Shown here: positions 44,657 through 53,910 of the stretch, piece by piece
How the letters are laid out: each line of letters starts with the position of its first letter
Position numbering within the stretch: position 1 is the first letter of the stretch
Source of the DNA: JAYWXI01 sp036016955
Lineage (GTDB): Bacteria; Bacteroidota; Bacteroidia; Flavobacteriales; Weeksellaceae
NCBI RefSeq assembly: GCF_036016955.1
Contig: NZ_JAYWXI010000011.1
Span: forward strand, 47,290 to 111,289
DNA: 64,000 nt
Direction of reading: 5' to 3'
Translations under genes and position numbers: made by a program
Notes under the pieces: model-generated
Told to the model about the DNA's origin: nothing
Databases searched by the model: none
What the model saw: only the letters and a program-made list of their open reading frames with translations

Positions 44657-45691
44657 ATGAGTGACGATTTTAGGGGGCAACGACTATTGGTGGTGGCGGT
44701 TCGTTTTTTCGATTACGAGCAGGCAGTGGTTCGTCGCCTTCGCGAGCGGGGCGCCGAGGTGGATTTTTACGACGATCGTCCTTCCAATTCGGTGGTGGTA
44801 AAGGGGCTGATTCGCTTTGACAGACGGCTTCTTCACTGGCAAATCCGCCGTTATTACCGTAGGCTGTTGGCACGGGTAAAGACGAAAAACTACGATTATT
44901 TTCTCCTGATTAAAGGCGAGGCGGTGCCGCAATGGTTTTTGAAGGAAATCAGGACTCTTAATCCCGGGATGGTCTGCATTGGTTACACCTTCGATTCGGT
45001 TTCGGAACACGGCTACTTCAAAACAATCGGTAAAGCCATGGATCGGGTTTTTACCTTTGACCGTGCGGATGCTCTACGGGAAAACTGGGGCTTTCGGCCT
45101 TTGTTTTTTTTGGAAGATTACCGCAGGGCGGGCTCCGTTGTGGCAGAGCGAAAATGGGACGTCGTTATGGTTGGCACGGCGCATACCGACCGTTATCGGG
45201 TGGGGGAGGCCGTGAAATCGGCGGCGGAACGCTTGGCGCTTCGTTCGTTTTTTTATTATTATGCACCGGGGAAGTTTTATTTCAGGTTACGCCGTTGGTT
45301 CGACCGAAACCTTAGCGCATTCGATTTGAAAAAACTGAGTTTTCAAAAACTCGCTCACGGGCAGATTTTGGAACTTTACGCCCAAACTTGTGCGGTTTTG
45401 GATATTAACAAACCTTACCAAAACGGTTTAACGATGCGTACGTTTGAGGTTTTGGCGGCTTCCAGAAAACTCCTGACTTTTAACGCCGACGTGGTGAATT
45501 ACCCTTTTTACAGCCCGCAAAACATCAAGGTGTTGGATCGGGAAAATCCCGTGCTCGACCGCTCGTTCTTTACCACGCCTTTTGAGCCTATACCCGAGGA
45601 AGCGTTGCATTACATGACGTTGGACGCTTGGCTGGACGCTCTTTTCTTTGAAGACCAACAAACGTATTGGGAACAAAAAAGACAGCCTTAG
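44657..45691 (+). CDS. Glycosyltransferase-like protein (CgeB/group 1 type)
   Basis: A 344-residue protein with an N-terminal Rossmann-like half and the C-terminal signature KPYQNGLTMRTFEVLAAS followed by LLTFNADVVNYPFY, as in CgeB-type and group-1 glycosyltransferases where the Glu binds the nucleotide. The start at 44657 (MSDDFRGQ) is used; an upstream in-frame ATG lies within the epimerase gene. It probably extends a surface glycan. Its stop codon (45689-45691) lies inside the loop of the terminator that ends the transcript. Confidence 0.75.
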   Translation: MSDDFRGQRLLVVAVRFFDYEQAVVRRLRERGAEVDFYDDRPSNSVVVKGLIRFDRRLLHWQIRRYYRRLLARVKTKNYDYFLLIKGEAVPQWFLKEIRTLNPGMVCIGYTFDSVSEHGYFKTIGKAMDRVFTFDRADALRENWGFRPLFFLEDYRRAGSVVAERKWDVVMVGTAHTDRYRVGEAVKSAAERLALRSFFYYYAPGKFYFRLRRWFDRNLSAFDLKKLSFQKLAHGQILELYAQTCAVLDINKPYQNGLTMRTFEVLAASRKLLTFNADVVNYPFYSPQNIKVLDRENPVLDRSFFTTPFEPIPEEALHYMTLDAWLDALFFEDQQTYWEQKRQP

Positions 45692-45703
45692 GCTGTCTTT
45701 TTT
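45675..45703. terminator. Bidirectional terminator over the glycosyltransferase stop
   Basis: GACAGCC (45681-45687) pairs with GGCTGTC (45691-45697), flanked by six A and six T. It serves the plus-strand gene and the minus-strand M16 gene. Confidence 0.85.
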
Positions 45704-45723
45704 GGGACGAAAAAAGTTTTTCT

Positions 45724-47772
45724 TTATTTGAAATTTTCTTCTTTCGCTTGGTTGAACTGGTAGGACGTTACTTTGAAAACAATGTCTTGTCCCATCATGT
45801 TTTGACTGAAAGTGAAAGGCATTTTTACCCCGGAAACCACTTGGTAATCGCTGTATGAGGTAGGGATGCTCATGCTTTGTCCCATCATTTTTAGGGTCTT
45901 TACGTCGCCGATTTTCAGCCCGCTTTTTACGCTGTAATAGTAGGTGGTTCCGCCGTCCTGTACCACGTAGGCGTCTTCGCCGTTGTGGTTTTCGATGCCT
46001 TTCAGCTTCACTTCGCTGTTTCCGGCAAAGGCGAGTTCGGGGAAGATTTCTTTGGCTTTAACCAATTCGGCTTTGGCTTCTTCCGGAAGGTCGATTTTTT
46101 GACCATTGGCTACGATGTAACCGTTTTTTCCGTCGAACACCTGCTTTTGCATGCTTTGCCCCATCATCTTCATATCCGTAACGATTTTCCCGCCTTTGGC
46201 TTGAAGCTGGGTTAATTCCAACTCCATACCCTGAACTTTCGCCGAGGCATTCGTGGTAACGGAAGCGATTTGCTTTACGGCTTCTTTGCCTCCGATGGCA
46301 GAAAGGTATTTTTCGGCAACGTCTGCGACGGTAAGGTTGGCGTCAATTTGCTTTTTGTTTTGGGTTGGGTCTTCAATGGCATTCCCATAGGCATCGAAGA
46401 ACCGAACCGGATACCCCAGTTTTTTCAGCCCTTCACTGATTTGTTCCGCTTTTCCTGTTACCACAATGCGGGCTTGGTCTGGTCTGAAGTATTTTTGGGA
46501 AACCCTCAACACATCTTCTACCGTTACTTTATTGATGTTTTTGATATAGTCGGTGTAGAAGTTTTCGCCCAAATTCTCCGTTTTTTTTGTTAAAGCCTGT
46601 CGGGCAACCGTTTCGGGTTGTTCCAGCGAAAGCACGAAGTTCCCCAAGAATTTGGCTTTCACGTTTTCCAGGTCTTCTTTGTTTATTTTTTCGGAAGTCA
46701 TGACCCTCATTTCTTTCAGGGTTTCCACAACGGCCGAGTCCGTTACTTCGTTGCGTACGGTGGCATTGGTAACAAAACGTCCGATGTAGCGGGAATCTCT
46801 CACTCCTCCTCTTGCGCCGTAAGTCCAGCCGTGTTTTTCCCTAAGGTTCATGTTGAGTTTGGAGTTGAAGTCGCCGCCCAGCACCGTAGAAGCAATTTGC
46901 ACGGCGTAATAGTCGGGGTCTTTTTTTGTCAAATTCACCGGATAGGTTACTGCAACAACCGATTGTACGGCATTGGGCATGTTCACAATGTTAATTTCGG
47001 TTTGCTTTACTTCGGCGGCTTTGGGGAGTTCTCCGATTTTCGGATTTTTCTTTTTCCAAGCACCGAAGTTTTTCTCCGCCAATTTTTTGGCTTCGGCTAC
47101 GGTAATATCGCCCACGAAAATCAAATACGCGTTATCGGGACGGTAGTACTGGTCGTAGTAGTTCTGAACGTCGGCCAAGGTGATCTTCTCAATAAGGTCT
47201 TTGTGGTCGAACTCGGCGAAAGGGTGGTTTTTTCCGTAAGTCAGAAAATCGCCCATTCTTTGCGCTGCCGATTCCACACTTTTCTCATCGCTTTTCAATC
47301 CTTCGATGTAGCGGGCCTTTACGGCATCGAATTCCGTCGGGGTAAATTGGGGTTGTGTGGCGCCTTGGGCAAAATACTTAAATACTTCACCGAAATATTT
47401 GCTCAGGGAAGAGACCCTTCCGCCTTCGTTCCAGTAGTTTACTTGGGCTCCCAATTGCTCAATTTTGTGGTTAAAAGCATCTTTGGAGAGGGTGGCGGTT
47501 CCCGTTCCCAACAAATCGCCCAAAAGACCGTCGGTTCCTTTTTTGTCTCCGAGCGCAAAAGGACGGTTGTCAATGGTCAGTGTGGCACTGACTCTCGGCA
47601 ACTTGTGGTTTTCCACCACAATAACGGAAAGCCCGTTGCTCAGCTTAAATTCGTTGGATTTTCCTAAGTTGATGACCGGTGCAGGCCCTGGTTTCGGCAT
47701 GGGACGCACGATTTGTGCATTCATCGAAAGAGCCAAAAACGCAACCCCTATGGATAATATTCTTGTTTTCAT
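45724..47772 (-). CDS. M16 family protein, inactive partner, with C-terminal domain
   Basis: A 682-residue secreted protein: signal peptide MKTRILSIGVAFLALSMNAQ, an M16 fold (about 30-460) in which the zinc motif HxxEH is replaced by GLLGDLLGTG, and a second domain (about 465-682) resembling an outer-membrane lipoprotein-sorting or LolA-like beta sheet. In M16B pairs the protein without HxxEH keeps the RY pair that closes the chamber and acts with an active subunit. The active partner lies 18 bases upstream. The extra C-terminal domain is typical of flavobacteria. Confidence 0.87.
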   Translation of the reverse strand: MKTRILSIGVAFLALSMNAQIVRPMPKPGPAPVINLGKSNEFKLSNGLSVIVVENHKLPRVSATLTIDNRPFALGDKKGTDGLLGDLLGTGTATLSKDAFNHKIEQLGAQVNYWNEGGRVSSLSKYFGEVFKYFAQGATQPQFTPTEFDAVKARYIEGLKSDEKSVESAAQRMGDFLTYGKNHPFAEFDHKDLIEKITLADVQNYYDQYYRPDNAYLIFVGDITVAEAKKLAEKNFGAWKKKNPKIGELPKAAEVKQTEINIVNMPNAVQSVVAVTYPVNLTKKDPDYYAVQIASTVLGGDFNSKLNMNLREKHGWTYGARGGVRDSRYIGRFVTNATVRNEVTDSAVVETLKEMRVMTSEKINKEDLENVKAKFLGNFVLSLEQPETVARQALTKKTENLGENFYTDYIKNINKVTVEDVLRVSQKYFRPDQARIVVTGKAEQISEGLKKLGYPVRFFDAYGNAIEDPTQNKKQIDANLTVADVAEKYLSAIGGKEAVKQIASVTTNASAKVQGMELELTQLQAKGGKIVTDMKMMGQSMQKQVFDGKNGYIVANGQKIDLPEEAKAELVKAKEIFPELAFAGNSEVKLKGIENHNGEDAYVVQDGGTTYYYSVKSGLKIGDVKTLKMMGQSMSIPTSYSDYQVVSGVKMPFTFSQNMMGQDIVFKVTSYQFNQAKEENFK

Positions 47773-47790
47773 ATCAAATTTTCAGATTAG

Positions 47791-49131
47791 TTATTTTTTA
47801 GTTTCTGCAGTTTTCGCCGACTCGGGCAGGTAATGAACGATGACCCTTTGGTTCTCGCCAAGGTATTTACGGGCAACGTTGCGAATGTCTTCCCGACTTA
47901 CCGACTGGTACATTTGGAGTTCGGTGTTGATTTTGTTGGTATCCCCCTGAAGCATATAGGCATCGGCCAAGGCGTGTGCAATGCTTTGAACACCCGAACG
48001 CTGCTGGACAAAACGGTTTTCAAACGTGTTGAGCAACTTTTGGTATTCTTCTTCCGAAATGAGTTCGTTTTGAACCTTTTGGATGTCGCTTTGGATGTCT
48101 TTTTCCAACTGATCGAAAGCGACTTTCCCTTGAGGCAGGATTCCTATGGTGTAGATGCCATAGTCCTCCATTTGGCGGTTAAAGGCAAAAATCTGCAAGG
48201 CTTCTTTCTTTTGGTCCACATATTTTTTGTATAAAACGGAAGATTTGCCCCCTGTAAGGTAATCGGAAAGCATATCCAACGCGAAGGCGTCTTTGGACTT
48301 ATTATCTGGTGTTCGGAAGTTAATCGCCAGTAATGGCACTTGGATGTTGGCATCGTATTCCGTTACTCTTTTGGCGGAGGTGATGGGTTCTTCTTTGGGG
48401 AAGTTCTTTTTAACCTCAGCACCTTTGGGGATGATACCGAAATATTTGTCGATGAGTTTCTTGGCTTCGGCTGTTTGGAAGTCTCCCGCTACAACCAAAA
48501 CGGCGTTGTTAGGCACATAAAAAGTTTTGCTGAAATGTTGGAAGTCTTCCAGTTTTGCACTGCTCAAGTCTTCAAAAGAACCGATGACGCTCCAGCGGTA
48601 AGGGTGCTTGCTGAAAACGTGGGGCGACAAGGCTTCCCCGTACATGAAGCGCCCGTAAGGCTGATTATCCAAGCGTTGCCTTTTTTCTTCTTTTACCACC
48701 TCTTTTTGGGTGTCCACACCGACTTGGTTGATGACCGGCTGTAAAAGACGGTCAGACTCCATCCAAAGCCCTAATTCCAAATTGTTGGAAGGGAAGGTTT
48801 CGTAGTAATAAGTACGGTCGGTTGTGGTATTGGCGTTATTGCTCCCGCCATGCGCCGATACGATTTTGAACCATTCGCCGCGGGCAATATTGGGCGTTCC
48901 TTCAAACAACAAATGTTCAAAGAAGTGGGCAAAACCCGTTTTTCCGACCTGTTCGTCTTTAGAACCCACATGGTACATCACGCCTGTGGTAACGACAGGA
49001 GCGGTATTGTCCTGATGAAGAATAACGTGAAGCCCGTTCGGAAGTTTGTACTCCTCGAATTGGATTTGCTGAGCATTAAGTGCTGCACCTAAAAAAGCGG
49101 CAGCCGCTAGCGAGTAAATTCTCTTTTTCAT
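47791..49131 (-). CDS. M16 zinc metallopeptidase, active subunit
   Basis: A 446-residue secreted M16B protease with a signal peptide (MKKRIYSLAAAAFLGAALNAQ) and the inverted zinc motif HFFEH (His69, Glu72, His73). It should form a heterodimer with the gene product encoded directly downstream and cut peptides in the periplasm. Upstream, the 49132-49196 gap separates it from the convergently placed ggt end. Confidence 0.92.
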   Translation of the reverse strand: MKKRIYSLAAAAFLGAALNAQQIQFEEYKLPNGLHVILHQDNTAPVVTTGVMYHVGSKDEQVGKTGFAHFFEHLLFEGTPNIARGEWFKIVSAHGGSNNANTTTDRTYYYETFPSNNLELGLWMESDRLLQPVINQVGVDTQKEVVKEEKRQRLDNQPYGRFMYGEALSPHVFSKHPYRWSVIGSFEDLSSAKLEDFQHFSKTFYVPNNAVLVVAGDFQTAEAKKLIDKYFGIIPKGAEVKKNFPKEEPITSAKRVTEYDANIQVPLLAINFRTPDNKSKDAFALDMLSDYLTGGKSSVLYKKYVDQKKEALQIFAFNRQMEDYGIYTIGILPQGKVAFDQLEKDIQSDIQKVQNELISEEEYQKLLNTFENRFVQQRSGVQSIAHALADAYMLQGDTNKINTELQMYQSVSREDIRNVARKYLGENQRVIVHYLPESAKTAETKK

Positions 49132-49196
49132 ATTATCTTTATAAATTTATAGGGATAAGTTGTTTGTTTTTATCAAAAGTTACAAAAAACATGAAA

Positions 49197-50882
49197 TTAT
49201 TCTACCGCCACGGAATCGTCCCCACGACTATCGGCGACAGCGGTAATATGGCCCTGGTCGTCGATGGCGATAATTTCGGTTTTTCCGATGGGGCCTCTTT
49301 CTTTGAAGACGTACCCTTTTTGTTCCAAGGCTTTGCGAGTATCATGAGAAAAGTTTTTTTCCACGGCCACCGTCTCGGGAAGCCATTGGTGGTGAAATTT
49401 AGGGAGATTTACTGCCAAATTCGGGCTGAGTCCGAAGTCCACGATATTAACAATCGCTTGGAAGACCGAGGTGGGAATGGTGGTTCCCCCAGGAGTTCCC
49501 ACTACAATGGCGGGGCGTTGGTCTTTTAGAAGGATGCTCGGCGTCATGGAAGAAAGCATTCGTTTGCCCGGTTGAATGGCGTTGGCCTCTCCGCCTACGG
49601 CACCGAAGAGGTTGGGAACCCCCGGTTTGATGGAGAAATCGTCCATTTCGTTATTTAGGAAAAAACCGGCTCCGGCGACAACGACCTTACTGCCGTAGTA
49701 CCCGTTAAGGGTTGTGGTAACAGATACGGCATTACCTTCTTTATCCAAAATGGAAAGGTGGGTGGTCTGGGGGCTTTCTTCCGTAGACGAGAGGATGCGC
49801 CCGACTTGTGCGCTGGGCGTGGCTTGGGAAAACGAAAATGAAGCCCATCGTTCCTTTAGGTAATCGTCGGAAATAAGCCAAGGTGTTCGGTCTTCGATAA
49901 AATCGGGGTCGCCCATGTATTCGGCCCGGTCGGCGTAGGCTCTGCGTTCGGCCTCTACCATGATCTGAACCGCTTCCGGTGAGGCGTATTGGTACTGTGA
50001 AAGGTTTTCATAAGCCGACATTTTGAGCATTTGGGCAAGCAATACCCCTCCGCTGGACGGCAGAGGCATGGTAACAACTTCGTAGCCTTTATAATCGAAA
50101 CTTAGAGGAATTCTTTTTTTAATTTGGTAGTTCTTCAGATCCTTCAAACCGAGAATGCCGTTCCCTTTTTTCATTTCGGCTACGATCATTTGGGCGGTTT
50201 TTCCTTCGTAAAATTCTTTTTCTCCAAATTTCTGGATTCTTTTGAGTGTTTCGGCCAATTCTTTTTGAACCAGCACATCGCCAGCTTTCCACGGGGTATC
50301 TTTCACGAAAACAATAGGCGTTTTATTGTGCCGAAGAAAATCTTCTTTGGTTTCGTTGAGCAGTTTAGCTTCTTTTTCGGTAATAGCAAACCCCTTTTCC
50401 GCCAAATCAATAGCCGGTTGTAGAAGTTCTTCCATCGGGAGACGGGCATATTTTAGGGTTTCGTAGCATCCGGCTACCGAGCCGGGTACGCCTACGGCCA
50501 GTCTTCCGTTTTGGGACAAGTCGGTATTGGCTTTTCCTTTTTTGTCGAGGTACATGTTTCGGTGCGCCTTGGCAGGGGCGGTTTCCCTGAAGTCGATGGC
50601 GAGTTTTTCACCATCGGCTTTTACAGCGACCAAAAAGCCGCCCCCACCAATATTTCCCGCCTGAGGATAAACCACCGCCAAGGCGTATTGGGTCGCAATA
50701 GCAGCGTCGAAAGCATTCCCGCCCTTCCTCATTACGGCGGCACCGGCTTCACTGGCCAAAGGGTGGGCGGAAACCACGACGCTTTTGGCTTTGGTTTGGA
50801 TTTCTTTGGTAACGTTATAATCCGTAAACTGGGCAAATCCTTGTTGTACCAAACAAAGAAAGCCAATCAGCATGATTCTCAT
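49197..50882 (-). CDS. ggt: Gamma-glutamyltransferase
   Basis: A 561-residue periplasmic enzyme precursor. It has a signal peptide from MRIMLIGFLCLVQQGFAQ, then the large subunit, and the autoprocessing site before the catalytic Thr in QTTHLSILD, about residue 375. The following VTTTLNGYYGS and PLPSSGG segments bind glutamate. It transfers or hydrolyses gamma-glutamyl groups of glutathione. The start at 50882 lies after a -7 element (complement of 50898-50905), and the open frame up to 50963 would precede it. It is divergent from the threonine dehydrogenase gene. Confidence 0.94.
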   Translation of the reverse strand: MRIMLIGFLCLVQQGFAQFTDYNVTKEIQTKAKSVVVSAHPLASEAGAAVMRKGGNAFDAAIATQYALAVVYPQAGNIGGGGFLVAVKADGEKLAIDFRETAPAKAHRNMYLDKKGKANTDLSQNGRLAVGVPGSVAGCYETLKYARLPMEELLQPAIDLAEKGFAITEKEAKLLNETKEDFLRHNKTPIVFVKDTPWKAGDVLVQKELAETLKRIQKFGEKEFYEGKTAQMIVAEMKKGNGILGLKDLKNYQIKKRIPLSFDYKGYEVVTMPLPSSGGVLLAQMLKMSAYENLSQYQYASPEAVQIMVEAERRAYADRAEYMGDPDFIEDRTPWLISDDYLKERWASFSFSQATPSAQVGRILSSTEESPQTTHLSILDKEGNAVSVTTTLNGYYGSKVVVAGAGFFLNNEMDDFSIKPGVPNLFGAVGGEANAIQPGKRMLSSMTPSILLKDQRPAIVVGTPGGTTIPTSVFQAIVNIVDFGLSPNLAVNLPKFHHQWLPETVAVEKNFSHDTRKALEQKGYVFKERGPIGKTEIIAIDDQGHITAVADSRGDDSVAVE

Positions 50883-50897
50883 AAACAATATTTTTAA

Positions 50898-50905
50898 CAA
50901 AAGTA
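50898..50905 (-). promoter_or_regulatory. -7 element of ggt
   Basis: TACTTTTG on the minus strand, 15 bases before the ggt ATG. No -33 TTG at the usual spacing. Confidence 0.45.
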
Positions 50906-50938
50906 AAGAAATGTTTTTTTTGGCACGCGCATTATTTT

Positions 50939-50946
50939 TATTTTTG
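50939..50946 (+). promoter_or_regulatory. -7 element of the threonine dehydrogenase gene
   Basis: TATTTTTG, 26 bases before the ATG at 50973. A TTG lies 16 bases upstream (50920-50922), slightly closer than the usual 19. Confidence 0.45.
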
Positions 50947-50972
50947 TGAGATAACCAATACAATTTAATCCA

Positions 50973-51932
50973 ATGAATACATCCAACGAAAAAATACTTA
51001 TTACCGGAGCATTAGGGCAAATAGGAACCGAATTGACCAACCGACTCATCGCCATCCACGGCGAAGAAAATGTAGTGGCTTCGGGGCTGGATCGCTGGGA
51101 TAAGCGAATTACGAAGGCAAAGTATTACGAGCGTATGGATGTAACCAACACCCAACTGGTTAGGCAGGTGATTAAAGATTATGGGATTACGACGGTGTAC
51201 CATTTGGCCTCGTTATTGTCGGGGACGTCGGAAAAGCAACCTTTGTTTGCGTGGAAGCTTAATGTCGAACCTTTGATCAACTTTTGTGAAATGGCTAGGG
51301 AAGGCTTAATCCAAAAGATTTTTTGGCCGAGTTCGATTGCGGTGTTTGGGAAGGGGATTCCCAAAACCAATGTCGGTCAGGAAGTAGTGCTTAATCCGAC
51401 CACGGTGTACGGAATTTCCAAGTTGGCGGGGGAGAAATGGTGCGAATATTATTTCGACAAATACGAGGTGGATGTTCGAAGCATTCGTTATCCGGGATTG
51501 ATTTCTTGGAAAACTCCGGCGGGTGGAGGAACCACGGATTACGCAGTGGAAATATTTTACAAAGCCGTCGAATCCGGGCGTTACACCAGCTTCATCGCCG
51601 AGAATACAGCCATGCCGATGCTTTACATGGATGATGCCATTAATGCGACGATCCAACTGATGGAAGCCCCTAAAGAAAAACTGACGGTACGTACGTCCTA
51701 TAACCTTGGCGGGATGAGTTTTACGCCTGCCGAGTTGGCCGCAGAAATAAGGAAAGAAATCCCTGAATTTGAAGTGAATTACGAACCCGATTTCCGTCAG
51801 GCAATTGCCGATTCTTGGCCGGCGTCGATTGATGATTCCGTAGCACGGAACGATTGGGGATTGAATTACGAATTCGGTATCGCTGAGATGACCAAGGACA
51901 TGATTAAAAACCTAAGGATAAAACTTTCCTAA
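50973..51932 (+). CDS. L-threonine 3-dehydrogenase, epimerase-like type
   Basis: A 319-residue extended SDR. It has ILITGALGQIGTEL at the N-terminus, HLASLLSG and WPSSIAVFG, catalytic Tyr/Lys in TTVYGISK, and the motif RSIRYPGLISW...GGGTTDYAVEIFY specific to the UDP-galactose-4-epimerase-like threonine dehydrogenases known from flavobacteria and psychrophiles. It oxidises threonine to 2-amino-3-ketobutyrate. A palindromic repeat follows. Confidence 0.9.
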   Translation: MNTSNEKILITGALGQIGTELTNRLIAIHGEENVVASGLDRWDKRITKAKYYERMDVTNTQLVRQVIKDYGITTVYHLASLLSGTSEKQPLFAWKLNVEPLINFCEMAREGLIQKIFWPSSIAVFGKGIPKTNVGQEVVLNPTTVYGISKLAGEKWCEYYFDKYEVDVRSIRYPGLISWKTPAGGGTTDYAVEIFYKAVESGRYTSFIAENTAMPMLYMDDAINATIQLMEAPKEKLTVRTSYNLGGMSFTPAELAAEIRKEIPEFEVNYEPDFRQAIADSWPASIDDSVARNDWGLNYEFGIAEMTKDMIKNLRIKLS

Positions 51933-51977
51933 GCCGAGAAAAAGAATAATCAGGAACTTGAAGGCTGATGTTTGCTA

Positions 51978-52070
51978 GATGTAGCGAAAGAACGGAGCGA
52001 ATTTCGCTACATCGTTCCGGCGGCTTTGCGAAGTCCCCTTACAAAGGGGACTTCGCAAAGCCGCCGGAAC
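51978..52070. repeat. Compound palindrome: 12-bp inverted repeat plus 27-bp perfect hairpin
   Basis: GATGTAGCGAAA (51978-51989) is repeated inverted at 52002-52013. Immediately next is a perfect 27-bp stem (52014-52040 with 52044-52070) with a 3-base loop. There is no T run, so it is more like an intergenic repeat element than a terminator. A related 23-base palindrome is at 53741-53763. Confidence 0.9.
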
Positions 52071-52128
52071 GTTACCTGCAATTTTAAATCATCATCCTCA
52101 CAATATATTTAGATTAAATTCAAGAAGT

Positions 52129-52968
52129 ATGAAAAACATTAATATCACTAAATTTATCTGTTTTTTAATTTTAAATTTTGTTGGAAACTTACATGCGCAA
52201 CAAGACATTATTTATAGTTCAAAAGAATTACGTTCAAAATATCCAAAGTATGAATTTATAAAAAATTTTGAAGATAGTATTGCAATTGTTAAGTTAAACA
52301 ACATGTGGGGAATTATTAATGAGCATGGAACTGAAATAACCCCTATTAAATATAACAGTGTTAGTGATTTTTCAGAAAATTTTGCTATTGTGCAATTAAA
52401 TAATAAATTTAGTTATATTGACAAAAGTGGTAAGGAAATAATCCCTTTTAAGTACGATTATATTGGTAATTTTTCGGAAGGTTTTGCAGTTGTTAAGTTA
52501 GGCAACAAAGCAAGTTATATAGATAATAAAGGAAATGAGATGATTCCTTTTAAATACGATTATATAAATACATTTAAAGAAGGCTTTGCTACAGTTAGTC
52601 TAGCGGGTAAATATACTTTTATAGATAAAAATGGAAAAGAAATAATTCCTTTTATATATGATGACATAGAAGCTTATTTTTCTGAGGGATTAATAGGAGC
52701 TTCCGTAAAAGGAAAATGGGGCATTATTGATAAAAATGGAAAAGTTATAGTTCCTTTTAAATATGAAGGTATTAGGAGATTTTCAGAAGGACTTGCAGGC
52801 GTACAGTTGAATAATAAATGGGGCTTTGTAAATATCACCAACAAATTAGTTATTCCTTTTAGATACGACGATATTGGGGAATTTTCAGAAGGTAAAGCGG
52901 AAGTTTTATTTAAAAACAGATACATTTATATCAACAAACAAGGAAAATGTATGAAAAACTGTCAATAA
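52129..52968 (+). CDS. WG-repeat secreted protein
   Basis: A 279-residue protein with a signal peptide (MKNINITKFICFLILNFVGNLHAQ) and about nine beta-hairpin WG repeats of the form [KG]WGIIDKNGKxIIPFKYDxIxxFSEGxAxVxLNNK. Such repeats form a surface-exposed solenoid or propeller-like fold that binds unknown partners. The gene is strongly AT-rich and lies at the beginning of the accessory region after a palindromic repeat element, so it may be horizontally acquired. No neighbour predicts a partner. Confidence 0.85.
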   Translation: MKNINITKFICFLILNFVGNLHAQQDIIYSSKELRSKYPKYEFIKNFEDSIAIVKLNNMWGIINEHGTEITPIKYNSVSDFSENFAIVQLNNKFSYIDKSGKEIIPFKYDYIGNFSEGFAVVKLGNKASYIDNKGNEMIPFKYDYINTFKEGFATVSLAGKYTFIDKNGKEIIPFIYDDIEAYFSEGLIGASVKGKWGIIDKNGKVIVPFKYEGIRRFSEGLAGVQLNNKWGFVNITNKLVIPFRYDDIGEFSEGKAEVLFKNRYIYINKQGKCMKNCQ

Positions 52969-53140
52969 TATTATTCAAGAACTTTATATGATTTTAAATA
53001 TAATATTAAAAAACGGCAGGTAACATAGGTTTTGCAAGATGAGGGGGTGAAGTTATCCTTAGAGAGATTTGTAAAAATACACGTGAATACTTTTTTCGTT
53101 ATCGGCAATATTTCCACATCAAATTTAAAAACAACAACTT

Positions 53141-53620
53141 ATGAAGAGAATACAGCGTTTGATAATAATACTTATTTTTAGCATAAAACTAAATGCACAA
53201 AATGCTCCATCTTATCCACAACCAAAAGAAGGTTTCAAAAGAGTTGACTTACTTCTTCCAAAAATAGAAAATTCAAAAGATTATAAAATACAAGTGAAAT
53301 TTTCATTTGAAGCAATTGTTGGAGAATGTTCAAATGCAAGTTTTAGCTTTAACAGTAAAAACTTAAAAGAAGAATATGGAATTCCTCAAAATTCAAGATA
53401 TCCATATTACGTTATAGAGAGTGATGCCGCAGAAATTTTTGAAGGAATGAACTCCGATTGTAAAAGTGAAAAAAAAGTAAAGCGGAAAATAATAAGTAGC
53501 CAAGATATTTTTATTGAATATCAAAGTTATTATGCAAGACCATTTTATATTCCAGAAAGTTGGTCAGTGGAATATAGAATATGGAAAGCGGACGATAAAT
53601 ATATAACTGTAAAAAATTGA
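53141..53620 (+). CDS. Ecotin-family serine protease inhibitor
   Basis: A 159-residue secreted protein with a signal peptide (about 1-19). It shows the ecotin layout: APSYPQPKEGFKRVDLLLP, GECSN with one conserved Cys, PYYVIES, the second Cys in SDCKSEKK, and the C-terminal YRIWKA. Ecotins block trypsin-like serine proteases in the periplasm, in part against host enzymes. The exposed P1 residue of the E. coli protein (Met84, three before the Cys) is Asn here, with Met one residue further upstream, so its protease range may differ. Confidence 0.8.
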   Translation: MKRIQRLIIILIFSIKLNAQNAPSYPQPKEGFKRVDLLLPKIENSKDYKIQVKFSFEAIVGECSNASFSFNSKNLKEEYGIPQNSRYPYYVIESDAAEIFEGMNSDCKSEKKVKRKIISSQDIFIEYQSYYARPFYIPESWSVEYRIWKADDKYITVKN

Positions 53621-53910
53621 TACTGCTGCCAAGAAGGGTTTTGCGATAGTGAGGCGAAACTGCAAAGTTCATTGGTTTAATTTTTATGCAAAATTGAAAA
53701 TTTGTCTTTCGATTTCCCCATCGTAGCCAAGTCTGTTCCCGATGTAGCGAATTTCGCTACATCAGTGTATTTGCGCAAGGTGGAGCGAAGTGTTGAAGCT
53801 AAAAGCAGGGGGGGATTCGCTTCGTGGGCAGCAAGTTTGCCCTAACCTCCAAGATAAAAACAGAAATGAAACCAATTATTACAATTTTAGCTTTTTTTCA
53901 AACCATGTGA
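53621..53910. other. Intergenic stretch with a palindromic repeat
   Basis: It holds a GATGTAGCGAA-TTTCGCTACATC palindrome (53741-53763) related to the one at 51978 and then core-like GC-richer bases (53760-53830). No gene was seen. Confidence 0.5.
53741..53763. repeat. Short palindrome, second copy of the 51978 motif
   Basis: GATGTAGCGAA (53741-53751) pairs with TTTCGCTACATC (53752-53763). The same arms flank 12 extra bases at 51978-52013. Confidence 0.9.

Noticed and set aside
51978..52070. Intrinsic terminator of the threonine dehydrogenase gene
   Set aside because: The stem is very strong but no T run follows in either direction, and part of it recurs elsewhere.
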